DNA of 34,571 nucleotides from Hyphomicrobiales bacterium (GTDB lineage Bacteria > Pseudomonadota > Alphaproteobacteria > Rhizobiales > Xanthobacteraceae), in contig WHTP01000063.1 of assembly GCA_009377695.1 (NCBI GenBank), forward strand, positions 1 through 34,571. The letters run 5' to 3'. Of this stretch, positions 10,041 to 18,394 are shown in pieces (within the stretch, counting starts at the first letter, position 1; the number at the start of each line of letters is the position of its first letter). The position numbers were made by a program, and so were the translations under genes. Under the pieces are notes generated by a model. That model did no database searches and was not told where the DNA came from. It saw nothing but the letters and a program-made list of their open reading frames with translations.

Positions 10041-10999
10041 TGGAAATTGTCCCGCGCCCGGCTCATCAAATCGATGAACACGTCTTCGAGCGTCGCTTCG
10101 GAGCGCGTCCAGGTGAGGTCCGCGCGTTCGCGATAAGGCCCAATCGCCGCCTCAAGCGCCGCTTCATCGCGGCCGGATACATGCAGGCTCGACCCGAACG
10201 GCGCCACCATGTCGACGCCGGGACGGTCGGCGAGTTCATCCCCGAGCCTGGTCAGCGTCGCTGACGGTGCGCTGACCGTGTAGGTGATAAGATGCGCCGC
10301 CGCGATCACCTCGGGCACGGTGCCGCGTGCCAGCAGCACGCCATAGGCGATATAGGCGATCTCGTGACAGCGCTCGGCCTCGTCCATGTAGTGGGTCGAG
10401 ACCAGGACCGTTAAGCCCTGCGCGGCAAGCGCGTGGATCTCGTTCCAGAATTCCCGGCGCGCTTTCGGATCGACGCCGGCGGTCGGTTCGTCGAGCAGGA
10501 GAAGCTGTGGGCTTGGCAGCGTGCAGGCGCCGAGCGCGAGGCGCTGTTTCCAGCCGCCGGAGAGTTCGCCGGCAAGCTGCTCCTCGCGGCCGTTGAGGCC
10601 GAGCCGCTCGACCATCGCACCGGCCGCGGCGACCGGTCTCGCGATGCCGTAAAGCCGCGCGACGAATTCGAGGTTCTCGCGCACCGACAGGTCCTGATAG
10701 AGGCTGAAGCGCTGCGTCATATAACCGACGTGCCGCTTGATCTCGTCCGCCTGGGTCAGGATGTTGTAGCCAAGGCAGGTCCCCTCTCCTTCGTCCGGCG
10801 TCAGCAGCCCGGTCAGCATGCGGATGGTTGTGGTTTTGCCGGAGCCGTTGGGACCGAGGAAGCCATAGATCGTCCCGCGCCGCACCTGCATCGACAGGTC
10901 GCGCACGACCTTGCGATTGCCGAAGGATTTCGACAGCCCGCGCACATCGATGGCGATATCGGGTGCCGGGGCGAGCGCACCGTCGGGAGTTGGTGTCAT
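10037..10999 (-). CDS. ABC transporter ATP-binding protein (drug-export type)
   Basis: A 320-aa ATPase with Walker A GPNGSGKT (49-56), Q-loop Q96, signature LSGGW (146-150), Walker B LLLLDE (166-171) and switch His H203. The C-terminal ~90 residues form the extra domain usual in ABC-2 exporters. The ATG at 10999 overlaps the stop of the HlyD gene as ATGA; the open frame continues upstream to 11281 but only by reading through the HlyD tail in another frame. Unlike E. coli YbhF, which has two ATPase halves, this has one. Confidence 0.93.
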   Translation of the reverse strand: MTPTPDGALAPAPDIAIDVRGLSKSFGNRKVVRDLSMQVRRGTIYGFLGPNGSGKTTTIRMLTGLLTPDEGEGTCLGYNILTQADEIKRHVGYMTQRFSLYQDLSVRENLEFVARLYGIARPVAAAGAMVERLGLNGREEQLAGELSGGWKQRLALGACTLPSPQLLLLDEPTAGVDPKARREFWNEIHALAAQGLTVLVSTHYMDEAERCHEIAYIAYGVLLARGTVPEVIAAAHLITYTVSAPSATLTRLGDELADRPGVDMVAPFGSSLHVSGRDEAALEAAIGPYRERADLTWTRSEATLEDVFIDLMSRARDNFQ

Positions 11000-11850
11000 T
11001 TCGCCTGCCCCCGCTTCGGCTGCCCCCGTTTCGGCTCCGGCTGTTCCCGCTTCGGATTCGGCTGCTCCTGCTCCTGCTTCGCCTGCTCCTGTCCCCGGGG
11101 CGCGAGCGTCACGGTGACCGGCTGCCCGACCCGCAGACTTTCCGGCTTCTCCGGCAGGGCCTCGATCATGAACACAAGCTTGTTGCGTTCTTCGAGGCTG
11201 TAGATGACCGGCGGCGTAAACTCGGCAGTGCGGGCAATGAAGCTGATGCGGGCGGTCAGCCCGCTCGGGCAGCCGTCGCACTGGATATTGATCGTGTCGT
11301 CGAGCGCGATCGTTGGCAGGATGGCTTCGCTGACGAAGAAACGCACTTTCATGTTGCCCGGCGGCAGGATCGCCACGACTGGACGCCCCGCTGGAACGAG
11401 CTCACCGACGCGGAAATAAATCTGCTGGACTGTCCCGGCGGCCGGGCTGAAGGCCTTGCGCCGGGTCAACTTCGTCTGCGAGGAATTGAGCCGCGCCTGC
11501 GCGGAACGAAGGGCAGCCTCCGTCTCATCAAACGCCTTCTGCGTGCCGGCGGCCGTCTTCATGAGCGTCGACGCACGATCGTGGGCCTGCTGAGCGTTCT
11601 TCAGCGTCGCCTCACGCTCGGCGACCTCTGCGCGCTGCAGGTCGTCATCAAGCGTGAAAAGGAGCGTGCGCGCCTCGACCCGGTCGCCTTCGCGCACCGG
11701 CTGGGTTTCGATCCGGCCATACTCATCGGGACTGATGAAGATCAGGTTCGCCTCGATCCAGCCCTGAAACGACTGTTCGTTGTTCTTGCTGCAGCCGGCA
11801 ACAACAACAATAAGACACGCCAGGGATGCATGCAGGACCAGGCAGATCAT
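10996..11850 (-). CDS. HlyD/YbhG-like periplasmic adaptor lipoprotein
   Basis: A 284-aa protein starting with a short hydrophobic signal and lipobox VVAGC, with C20 the lipidated Cys. A barrel-sandwich hybrid domain is split by a coiled-coil hairpin (about residues 70-130, rich in Ala, Glu and Gln) and followed by a beta-barrel. Such adaptors join an inner-membrane pump to the outer membrane. The last ~35 residues are a charged Gln/Glu/Pro/Lys/Arg tail (EQ, EP and GQPKRGQAK repeats) not typical of the family. Overlaps the TetR stop and the ATPase start by ATGA at either end, so translation of all four genes is probably coupled. Confidence 0.88.
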   Translation of the reverse strand: MICLVLHASLACLIVVVAGCSKNNEQSFQGWIEANLIFISPDEYGRIETQPVREGDRVEARTLLFTLDDDLQRAEVAEREATLKNAQQAHDRASTLMKTAAGTQKAFDETEAALRSAQARLNSSQTKLTRRKAFSPAAGTVQQIYFRVGELVPAGRPVVAILPPGNMKVRFFVSEAILPTIALDDTINIQCDGCPSGLTARISFIARTAEFTPPVIYSLEERNKLVFMIEALPEKPESLRVGQPVTVTLAPRGQEQAKQEQEQPNPKREQPEPKRGQPKRGQAK

Positions 11851-12563
11851 AGCGAATTCCTTGGCGAATTCCTTGCCGACTTCCCCGACGAGGTTCTCTC
11901 GCCGAACAGAAGATCAAGATGGGCGCGCATGAGGTCGCGGACGTCGAGCGGTGCGAACCGGTCGAACATGCTGTTCCACACCAGCGCGACCAGCGCTGGT
12001 GCAACCAGCAACTGTGGAAAGCGCGCGAGCGCATCGTTCGGCAATTCACCGCGCTCCACGGCGCGCGTCAGGATCGGGCGCAGCGCCGTCATCACGCGTT
12101 CGATCACCTCGTGGTAGTAGAATTCGGCGAGCTTCGGAAACCGCGCACCTTCTGTGATCACCAGCCGGATGACATCCTTGCGGCGGGTGCCGAAGATCTC
12201 GCGCACGAAGATATCGGCGATGATCTCCGCGATGGCCTGCGGCGGTAGTTGTGCCATCTGCGGGGTTGCAACGGCGCCGACGATCGGGCTCAGCTCCGCC
12301 CGCACGAGCTCCTGGAACAGGTGCTCCTTGTCGTTGAAGTAGAGATAGATCGTCCCCTTCGCGACGCCGGCGCGGCGCGCGACGTCGTCGAGGCGGGTCG
12401 CGGCAAAGCCAGAGGCGGCGAACTCTTCGAGCGCAGCCGCCAGGATCGCCCCCCGCCGCTCGGCCTGTCGCGCCATGCGCGCATTGCCGGCGAGCGCCGG
12501 CACGGCGGCACGCGAGCGACGGCCCTTCTGTTGCACGCGTCTTGCTCCCTGCTTGCGAGCCAT
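11847..12563 (-). CDS. TetR-family repressor of the ABC export operon
   Basis: A 238-aa regulator. An Arg/Lys-rich N-terminal extension of about 30 residues precedes a standard TetR DNA-binding domain (about 35-85), with the recognition part VARRAGVAKGTIYLYFNDKE. The C-terminal ligand domain contains a FYYHEVIERVM helix typical of the AcrR/CecR-like group. First gene of the operon; the inverted repeat at 12579-12598 starts 15 nt ahead of its ATG, so it most likely represses itself and the pump. A TTG at 12578 is an alternative start, but the ATG at 12563 is preferred. Confidence 0.9.
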   Translation of the reverse strand: MARKQGARRVQQKGRRSRAAVPALAGNARMARQAERRGAILAAALEEFAASGFAATRLDDVARRAGVAKGTIYLYFNDKEHLFQELVRAELSPIVGAVATPQMAQLPPQAIAEIIADIFVREIFGTRRKDVIRLVITEGARFPKLAEFYYHEVIERVMTALRPILTRAVERGELPNDALARFPQLLVAPALVALVWNSMFDRFAPLDVRDLMRAHLDLLFGERTSSGKSARNSPRNSL

Positions 12564-12578
12564 CTTCGTCAACGTCAA

Positions 12579-12598
12579 ATGACTGACTGGTCAGTCAT
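12579..12598. promoter_or_regulatory. Inverted-repeat operator for the TetR regulator
   Basis: ATGACTGAC, two bases, GTCAGTCAT: perfect 9-bp arms. Size, symmetry and the TGACTGAC half-site are typical of TetR operators. It lies directly before the tetR start and in the region where the promoter must be. Confidence 0.85.
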
Positions 12599-12906
12599 AA
12601 TATAGGCGCGCAGGTTTGGCCGCAAGGGGGTCGACAGAAGGTTTCAAATTGCGATCCAGGCTTGAAGAACCTGTCGCGTTAAATCCCCTCGAATGTACGG
12701 GGCTCGATTTCGGAATCGTACAGTGATTCCAAGGCAATCGGAGCGAGTTTGAATCTGATATATTGCAAACACCACACAGATACAGCGGCGGACGCCAGTA
12801 ATTCCTCCCGGGCTCGTAAGTTGTTATTCCCGACCTAGGCCCGACTTCCCAATATGGGACTGCGGACTGTATCACGATACAGCCGTGCTACTTCCCCGAC
12901 TATTTG
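12599..12906. other. Divergent intergenic region, tetR to minC
   Basis: Lower in GC than its surroundings. No gene is visible. A short hairpin GGAATC-N7-GATTCC (12712-12730) is the only symmetric structure seen besides the operator and the CtrA-type box at the edges. Confidence 0.6.
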
Positions 12907-12925
12907 GGTTAACGGCTCGTTAACC
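12907..12925 (+). promoter_or_regulatory. CtrA-type box upstream of minCDE
   Basis: TTAA-N7-TTAACC, embedded in a perfect inverted repeat GGTTAACG-GCT-CGTTAACC. This matches the full CtrA recognition site TTAA-N7-TTAA of alphaproteobacteria. It is 51 nt before the minC start. CtrA is the cell-cycle master regulator and has been reported to control minCDE in Sinorhizobium. Confidence 0.75.
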
Positions 12926-12976
12926 ATCCGCGCCTAATGCTCATTTCACACGCCAGCAACAAAATCGAAGGCCGCC

Positions 12977-13693
12977 GTGAACAGCACCAGCGCTATCGAT
13001 GCGAACAATTTGATCCGATTTTGCATTCGCTCGTACATTGCGTTTGTCCTGGCTCCCCAGGCGCCGATCGTTGATTGGCTTCATCAACTCGACAATTGGA
13101 CCCGCAGCTCGCCTGGCTTCTTTGTTGGCAGACCGGTCGTGCTCGACCTCAGCACAGTTAAATTGAGCCAGGCTGGGATTCGGCATCTGCTCGAACAGCT
13201 CGCGGAGCGCAGTATCCGCATCATCGGCCTTGAAGGCACTGACTCTTCAGAGCTCGATACGTCACTGCCACCGCTCCTGACCGGAGGACGCCCATCAGAG
13301 CGGCAGGCCACACCCGCCGCTGCGACCACCAAGCCGACCGCTGCTCCGGATATACCGGACGAGCCGAGCTCGCTGCTGATCGAGACTCCGGTCCGCTCCG
13401 GCCAAACCGTGGTCTTCCCAAGCGGCGACGTCACGGTGCTCGGTTCGGTGGCTTCGGGATCGGAGATCATCGCCGGCGGATCGATTCACGTCTACGGCAC
13501 GCTCAGGGGGCGTGCCATGGCAGGATCGAGAGGCAACTCGGATGCGCGAATATTTTGCAGGAAGAACGAGGCCGAACTGCTTGCAATCAATGGCTACTAC
13601 CGAACTGCCGAGGAATGGGGTGCGGACATCCGCTCCCAAGCTGTCCAGTCCTGGCTTGAAGATGGTGTGTTGAAAGTCGCTCCCCTGGATTGA
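12977..13693 (+). CDS. minC: Septum site-determining protein MinC
   Basis: A 238-aa cell-division inhibitor. The N-terminal FtsZ-binding domain (about residues 10-95: LIRFCIRSYIAFVLAP, then VVLDLSTVKL) is joined by a Pro/Ala/Thr linker (about 100-130) to the C-terminal beta-helix that binds MinD (GDVTVLGSVASGSEIIAGGS, then HVYGTLRGRAMAG). GTG start, chosen for GAAGG 5 nt before it and for the fit to MinC N-termini. First gene of minCDE, 16 nt ahead of minD. Confidence 0.93.
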   Translation: MNSTSAIDANNLIRFCIRSYIAFVLAPQAPIVDWLHQLDNWTRSSPGFFVGRPVVLDLSTVKLSQAGIRHLLEQLAERSIRIIGLEGTDSSELDTSLPPLLTGGRPSERQATPAAATTKPTAAPDIPDEPSSLLIETPVRSGQTVVFPSGDVTVLGSVASGSEIIAGGSIHVYGTLRGRAMAGSRGNSDARIFCRKNEAELLAINGYYRTAEEWGADIRSQAVQSWLEDGVLKVAPLD

Positions 13694-13709
13694 GCAGGAG
13701 ATCATAAGC

Positions 13710-14525
13710 ATGAGCAAAGTTATCGTCGTCACATCCGGCAAAGGTGGGGTTGGCAAGACCACCTCGACCGCAGCGATCGGGGCCGCCCTCGCGGCCACCG
13801 GCCAGACGGTCGCCGTCGTCGATTTCGATGTAGGGCTCCGGAACCTCGACCTGGTGATGGGAGCGGAGCGGCGCGTCGTTTACGACCTGATCAACGTCGT
13901 TCAAGGGGTCGCCAAGCTTCCGCAAGCATTGATCCGCGACAAGCGCATCGACACGCTGTCGCTCTTGCCCGCCTCCCAGACCCGCGACAAGGACGCCCTC
14001 ACCGAAGAGGGCGTGGCGCGCGTGATCAAAGAGCTGCGCGCCAAATTCGACTGGGTTATCTGCGACAGCCCGGCCGGCATCGAGCGGGGCGCCACGCTTG
14101 CCATGCGGTACGCCGACACGGCCATCATCGTCACCAACCCCGAGGTGTCGTCCGTCCGCGACTCGGATCGCATTATCGGCCTGCTCGATTCCAAGACCGA
14201 GAAGGCCGAGAAGGGCGAGCGGGTCGAGAAGCACATCCTCATTACTCGTTACGATGCTGCCCGCGCCGCGCGCGGCGAGATGCTCAACATCAAGGATGTG
14301 CTCGACATCCTGTCGCTCCCGCTCCTCGGCATCGTTCCGGAGAGCGAGGACGTGCTGCGCGCATCCAATCTCGGCTCGCCGGTGACGCTCAATGATCCCG
14401 CGAGCGCGCCCGCCCGCGCCTATCGCGACGCCGCGAGCAGGCTTAAAGGCCAGGACCTGCCGATGACCATACCAAGCGACCGCAAGGGCTTTCTTGACAA
14501 GCTGTTCGGACGGAGAGCCGCATGA
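13710..14525 (+). CDS. minD: Septum site-determining ATPase MinD
   Basis: A 271-aa ParA/MinD ATPase. The deviant Walker A motif is KGGVGKTT with the signature Lys at 11 and the P-loop Lys at 16; [14 protein letters not shown] follows at about 38-51. The C-terminal [11 protein letters not shown] is the amphipathic membrane-targeting helix. It binds membrane when ATP-loaded, recruits MinC and is released by MinE. AGGAG precedes the ATG. Its stop overlaps the minE start as ATGA. Confidence 0.97.
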   Translation: MSKVIVVTSGKGGVGKTTSTAAIGAALAATGQTVAVVDFDVGLRNLDLVMGAERRVVYDLINVVQGVAKLPQALIRDKRIDTLSLLPASQTRDKDALTEEGVARVIKELRAKFDWVICDSPAGIERGATLAMRYADTAIIVTNPEVSSVRDSDRIIGLLDSKTEKAEKGERVEKHILITRYDAARAARGEMLNIKDVLDILSLPLLGIVPESEDVLRASNLGSPVTLNDPASAPARAYRDAASRLKGQDLPMTIPSDRKGFLDKLFGRRAA

Positions 14526-14791
14526 GCCTCCTCAACCTCTTCCGGCGTCGCGGCAGCGCCCCGGTGGCGCGCGAGCGGCTCCAAATCCTTCTCTCGCATG
14601 AAAGAGCGGTTCGGGGTCAGTCCGATCTGCTGACCAAGCTGAAGGATGAAATCCTGGCGGTGGTGGCCAAGCACGTCAACGTGGAGCACGATCAGGTGCA
14701 GGTCACCTTGGACCGCGGCGAAAAGGTTTCGCTGCTCGAGATCAATGTCGAGGTTCCGAACTCGGTGGGCGCGCTGGCCGCGGCCCAATAA
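14522..14791 (+). CDS. minE: Cell division topological specificity factor MinE
   Basis: An 89-aa protein of normal MinE length. The N-terminal part [20 protein letters not shown] is the membrane-binding and MinD-contact region, and the rest ([20 protein letters not shown] onwards) is the dimerising topological domain. Stimulates MinD ATPase to keep the division inhibitor at the poles. Four-base overlap with minD. Confidence 0.96.
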   Translation: MSLLNLFRRRGSAPVARERLQILLSHERAVRGQSDLLTKLKDEILAVVAKHVNVEHDQVQVTLDRGEKVSLLEINVEVPNSVGALAAAQ

Positions 14792-14804
14792 CGAGTAGCG
14801 TCCG

Positions 14805-15185
14805 TCAGCCGCGGGCGTCGCAGACGAAGGCGCGGATCACGCACTCCCTGCCGCCATTGCGGTAGCACTGCCGTAGTGCCGTGTTCTGCGCTGGACCGAG
14901 CCGCGAAGCGGCGGCAAAGCCATACGAACCGCATGCATTGCGCATGTCGACGGCGAAGGCGGCGCAGTTCTGTTTCATCGACGCAACCACCTTGCATCCT
15001 TTGCCGGCGCATTTGCGAATGGCTTCGGTGCGGGCGGCATCGGCGCGCGCGTAATCGTAGGCAAGGCCATAGGCGCCGCATCGTCCGATCGCGAGCGCGC
15101 CGGCCGCATGAACCAAGCCAGCGGCAGAAACAACAAGAGCTCCCGCGAGCGCCATGCGCGCGAAAACGCGGCCGAAGGTCGACAT
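14805..15185 (-). CDS. Secreted DUF4189-like Cys-rich protein
   Basis: A 126-aa protein with a signal peptide (MALAGALVVSAAGLVHA, cleavage near residue 27) and a small mature domain with six Cys residues, probably in disulphide bonds. The order CGAYGLAYDY, then ADAARTEAIRKC, then CKVVASMKQNCAAFAVD and CGSYGFAAASRLGPAQNTALRQC resembles two copies of the DUF4189 repeat. Function unknown; probably periplasmic. The ATG at 15185 has a strong GGGGAGGGG 5 nt ahead. It faces minE across 13 nt. Confidence 0.8.
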   Translation of the reverse strand: MSTFGRVFARMALAGALVVSAAGLVHAAGALAIGRCGAYGLAYDYARADAARTEAIRKCAGKGCKVVASMKQNCAAFAVDMRNACGSYGFAAASRLGPAQNTALRQCYRNGGRECVIRAFVCDARG

Positions 15186-15323
15186 GAACCCCTCCCCCGA
15201 GGATGTCGAGAGCCTACGGCGTAACGGTTGCGACTTGGTGAATTTGGAACTGGGCGGCGGCAAAGCACACATTATGGAGTGTGCAAGACGCTATGGTATG
15301 ATCCGAATCAGAAGGAAGCGTGC

Positions 15324-16757
15324 ATGGCCCGCGTCCAAAATCCGATATTGTTCTCGACCTATTTTGGTACCGATAGCGCGGCCCTCGAGACTGCCGGCTT
15401 TATTGACCCATTCCTGGATGTCGACGTGCCTCTCTTTATTGATCCGGTACTCCTCGAAAAATCATCCAACGAACAGGTCCGCACCGGGGGCATTGCAACG
15501 TTTCGGGATCATTTTGAAGACTTCGTACGGCTGCTAGCGATCTCAAACAACGAGAACGACGCTGCTTGGAAAGGGGCAAGGCGCTTGCTCGACCTTCGGG
15601 AGCCGCCTGAGAATGGCCTCGGATACGGCGGCAGCGGCCGATCCGGGAGTTCGCGCCCTAAAGACATCCGCGAAGCGATCATGCGAACGAGCAAGGAGAT
15701 TATCGAACTGGGCGCGAAAGACCCGGAAATGATCTCACTCATGGGTTTCTTCGAAGAAGAGGTCGGACCGGACACGATCAGCGATTTCACCACCCGGGTG
15801 ATCATTGATGTTCTCGGCACAATAACCGAAGAATTTTGCGTGGCGCACGGGGTTCCGGTACTCGACTGCGCCGTGGGCGGCGGCCACAACCTGCCCATGT
15901 TCAAGAACAGCCGTGGAGTGGAGGCGCCTCTTGTGCTTGTTCCGCGCGACATCGTTCGTGAACTGCCCGTTGCAAACGACTGGTCCGACATCGAGAAAGC
16001 AGCGATGTTGAATGCTCAGATTCGGGACAGGGTCAACAGGTTGCTTGGTGGATTGGCGCAGCCAACGATAGCTGACCGGAAACGCGCTCTCCGGGCCGCG
16101 GCCATGGGATCGGCGGAAGACTTCAATCGCTTCCTTGCCACTGTCAAAGAAAACGTAAGCAGCTACGATCCCAACCTCGACGCGCTCGGTTACTACCGAC
16201 TGAAGGAGATTTTTGCCAACGGGTTTGAGGGCCTAAAGCAGCCGCTGCCATACGACCTAGCAACCGGACCCGCAGAGATTATGAGACTCGTCAACGACAC
16301 GATCGAACTCTTTCAGAGGCATGTCGAGAAAGGCAATCTATGGGAGGAGCTTTGGATTCATGACAAACCAAAGAAGGAACGGGCATCGCAACTGATCTAC
16401 TACGCAATCGCCGACGCGTTTTGTAAAGCCAACAACATCGATATTTCGCCAGAAGCAAATATGGGCGGAGGGCCGATCGATTTCAAATTTTCAAAAGGTT
16501 ACAGCTCGAGGGTTTTGGTCGAAATGAAGCGCTCGAGCGGCAGCGTTGTTCACGGATATGAGAAGCAGCTCGAATTTTATAAAGACGCATCGCAAACTGA
16601 TTTCGCTGTGTTCGTGGTCATCGACTATGGCGATCTCGGCGAAAAGCTGAACACAATCCGTCAGATTCGGCAGACGCGAATCGAGGACCGTGAAAGGGCC
16701 TCCGAGATTATTGTGATCGACGCGACTCCGAAAGCATCTGCGAGCAAACGGACATAG
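15324..16757 (+). CDS. Uncharacterised protein with C-terminal PD-(D/E)XK nuclease-like motifs
   Basis: A 477-aa protein with no assigned function. The first ~340 residues are an unrecognised domain beginning with a striking NPILFSTYFGTD / PLFIDPVLLEKS region. The C-terminus (about 350-435) has the residue order of a PD-(D/E)XK nuclease: E378 (SPEAN), D386 (GGPIDF), E400-x-K402 (LVEMKRS), then Q415 (EKQLEFY) and a hydrophobic strand FAVFVVIDY. The acidic residues, the Lys and the trailing Gln are all present, so the site could be active. No methylase or helicase partner is adjacent. Codon use is visibly more AT-rich than in the min and cox genes, pointing to horizontal gain. The ATG at 15324 has GAAGGA upstream. 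A phage-defence or DNA-repair role is a guess. Confidence 0.65.
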   Translation: MARVQNPILFSTYFGTDSAALETAGFIDPFLDVDVPLFIDPVLLEKSSNEQVRTGGIATFRDHFEDFVRLLAISNNENDAAWKGARRLLDLREPPENGLGYGGSGRSGSSRPKDIREAIMRTSKEIIELGAKDPEMISLMGFFEEEVGPDTISDFTTRVIIDVLGTITEEFCVAHGVPVLDCAVGGGHNLPMFKNSRGVEAPLVLVPRDIVRELPVANDWSDIEKAAMLNAQIRDRVNRLLGGLAQPTIADRKRALRAAAMGSAEDFNRFLATVKENVSSYDPNLDALGYYRLKEIFANGFEGLKQPLPYDLATGPAEIMRLVNDTIELFQRHVEKGNLWEELWIHDKPKKERASQLIYYAIADAFCKANNIDISPEANMGGGPIDFKFSKGYSSRVLVEMKRSSGSVVHGYEKQLEFYKDASQTDFAVFVVIDYGDLGEKLNTIRQIRQTRIEDRERASEIIVIDATPKASASKRT

Positions 16758-16771
16758 CTCCGCTTGTGTTA

Positions 16772-18394
16772 TCAGCCGCCTTCGAGCTCGGCCTTGAGGC
16801 CGCGCAGCGCTTCCGGCGTGTCGACATCGATCAGCGCCGCCTTGCCGGTGACCGGCACCTCGACCACGGCTTCGTTGTAACGGCCGATCAGATGACGCGC
16901 GCCCACATCGCCTTCGATCGCCATCAGGTCGGGAAAGAATCGCCGCGACCACAGCACCGGATTGCCGCGCCGTCCGCCGAGCACCGGCACGACGGCCAGC
17001 GCGCCCTTCTCCGGATCAAAGCCCGCGATCAACTGGTTGATCAGCGCCGCGTCGACCTGCGGCATGTCCCCGAGGCACACGACGGCGCCGTCCGCGTCCG
17101 GCGGCACGGCGGCAATCCCGGCCTTGAGCGAACCGCCGAGGCCGGATGCAAAGTCGGGATTGTGCACGACCTTTACCGGCAGATCGGCAAGTGCCGCACT
17201 CACGCGTTCATTCTGATGGCCGGTGACGACGATCACCGGCGACGCGCGCGATGCGAGCGCCTGCTCGGCGGCAATGCGCACCAAGGGCTTTCCGCCGATC
17301 TCGGCCAGAAGCTTGTTCGGTCCCCCCATACGCGTTGACCTACCGGCCGCCAGCACCACGGCGGCAATGTGATGATCGGCCGGCACCACCGGCTCGTCGC
17401 GCGGCTGCGGCCGCGTGACAATCTCCATCAGCAGGCCGCCGACGCCGAGCCCGGTGATCGCCTCCCGCGGCACCTCAAGACCCGCCAGCAACCGCATCAA
17501 GACCCAGTCGAATCCGTTTTCCTTGGGCGAGCGCGCACAGCCCGGCGCGCCGAGCAGCGGGCGGCCGCGCGCATCCGCCAGCAGCAGCAGGTTGCCCGGA
17601 TCGACCGGCATGCCGAAATGCTCGACCCGGCCGCCGATCGCCTCGACCGCAGCCGGGATCACGTCGCGCCGGTCGGCGATGGCCGAGGCGCCGAACACGA
17701 TCACGAGCTCGGAGCCTTCCCGCAGGACCTCCTCCAGTGCCTGCACCAGCGCGTCCTTGTCATGCGGGATGCGGCGCTCGGCAACGATGACGGCACCGGC
17801 GGGCGCAAGCCGCTCGGCCGTCACCTTCATGGTCTTCTCGACGACCTTGGTGGCGAGACCCGGCAGCATGGTCGAGATCACGCCGACTTTGCGGATGCGA
17901 TAGGGCGCGACCTTGACCAGCGGGGCGGCGGCACGCGCCACCGAGACCGCTGCATCGCGCACTGCTCCTGCCACAGAAAATGGAATAATCTTCACGGTCG
18001 CGAGCATCTCGCCGGCGACCACCGGCTTGAACGCCGGCAAGGTCGCGAAAGTGACTGCCTCGTCGATCAGGTTGAGCGCATCGATCGCCGCCTTGTTGAC
18101 GACGAGGACTCCCGGGACCTCTGAAAACAGGTTCGCGCGGCCGGTGAAGGCGCGGTCGACCCGCACGCCCTCCCCTGCGACGGCGGCGGCGATGTCGCCG
18201 GCGGCGATGTCCTCCGACACGTCGCCGGGCTCGAGTCGGGCCACCACGATCTCGGGAATGCCGGCGGCTTCGAGTGCTTTGATTTCCGACGGCCCGATCA
18301 CCGTGCCCTTCTTGAGCACCAACGAAGCCTGGCGGATCGAATGGACGGCAACGCCGCCCTCCGCCTCGGCAATCGGGACGGCGCCGAACTTCAC
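16772..18394 (-). CDS. Molybdopterin-binding / MobA-like nucleotidyltransferase fusion protein
   Basis: A 540-aa two-domain protein. Residues 1-330 form a MoeA/MoaB-like molybdopterin-binding part (VGVISTMLPG, then LVIVFGASAIADRRDVIP, then PGNLLLLADARGRPLLGAPG). Residues 343-540 are a MobA/MocA-like transferase with LAAGRSTRMGG (348-358), K361 and LGDMP (441-445). Such fusions are thought to load molybdate into molybdopterin and add a nucleotide, most likely CMP, to make the cofactor of xanthine-oxidase-type enzymes. GTG start overlapping the XdhC gene as GTGA. Last gene of the cox-type accessory set; only 14 nt separate it from the convergent nuclease-like gene. Confidence 0.87.
   Translation of the reverse strand: MKFGAVPIAEAEGGVAVHSIRQASLVLKKGTVIGPSEIKALEAAGIPEIVVARLEPGDVSEDIAAGDIAAAVAGEGVRVDRAFTGRANLFSEVPGVLVVNKAAIDALNLIDEAVTFATLPAFKPVVAGEMLATVKIIPFSVAGAVRDAAVSVARAAAPLVKVAPYRIRKVGVISTMLPGLATKVVEKTMKVTAERLAPAGAVIVAERRIPHDKDALVQALEEVLREGSELVIVFGASAIADRRDVIPAAVEAIGGRVEHFGMPVDPGNLLLLADARGRPLLGAPGCARSPKENGFDWVLMRLLAGLEVPREAITGLGVGGLLMEIVTRPQPRDEPVVPADHHIAAVVLAAGRSTRMGGPNKLLAEIGGKPLVRIAAEQALASRASPVIVVTGHQNERVSAALADLPVKVVHNPDFASGLGGSLKAGIAAVPPDADGAVVCLGDMPQVDAALINQLIAGFDPEKGALAVVPVLGGRRGNPVLWSRRFFPDLMAIEGDVGARHLIGRYNEAVVEVPVTGKAALIDVDTPEALRGLKAELEGG

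Noticed and set aside
11000-11281. N-terminal extension of the ABC ATPase
   Set aside because: It is the Ala/Gly/Glu-rich out-of-frame reading of the HlyD tail; the ATGA overlap at 10996-10999 marks the true start.
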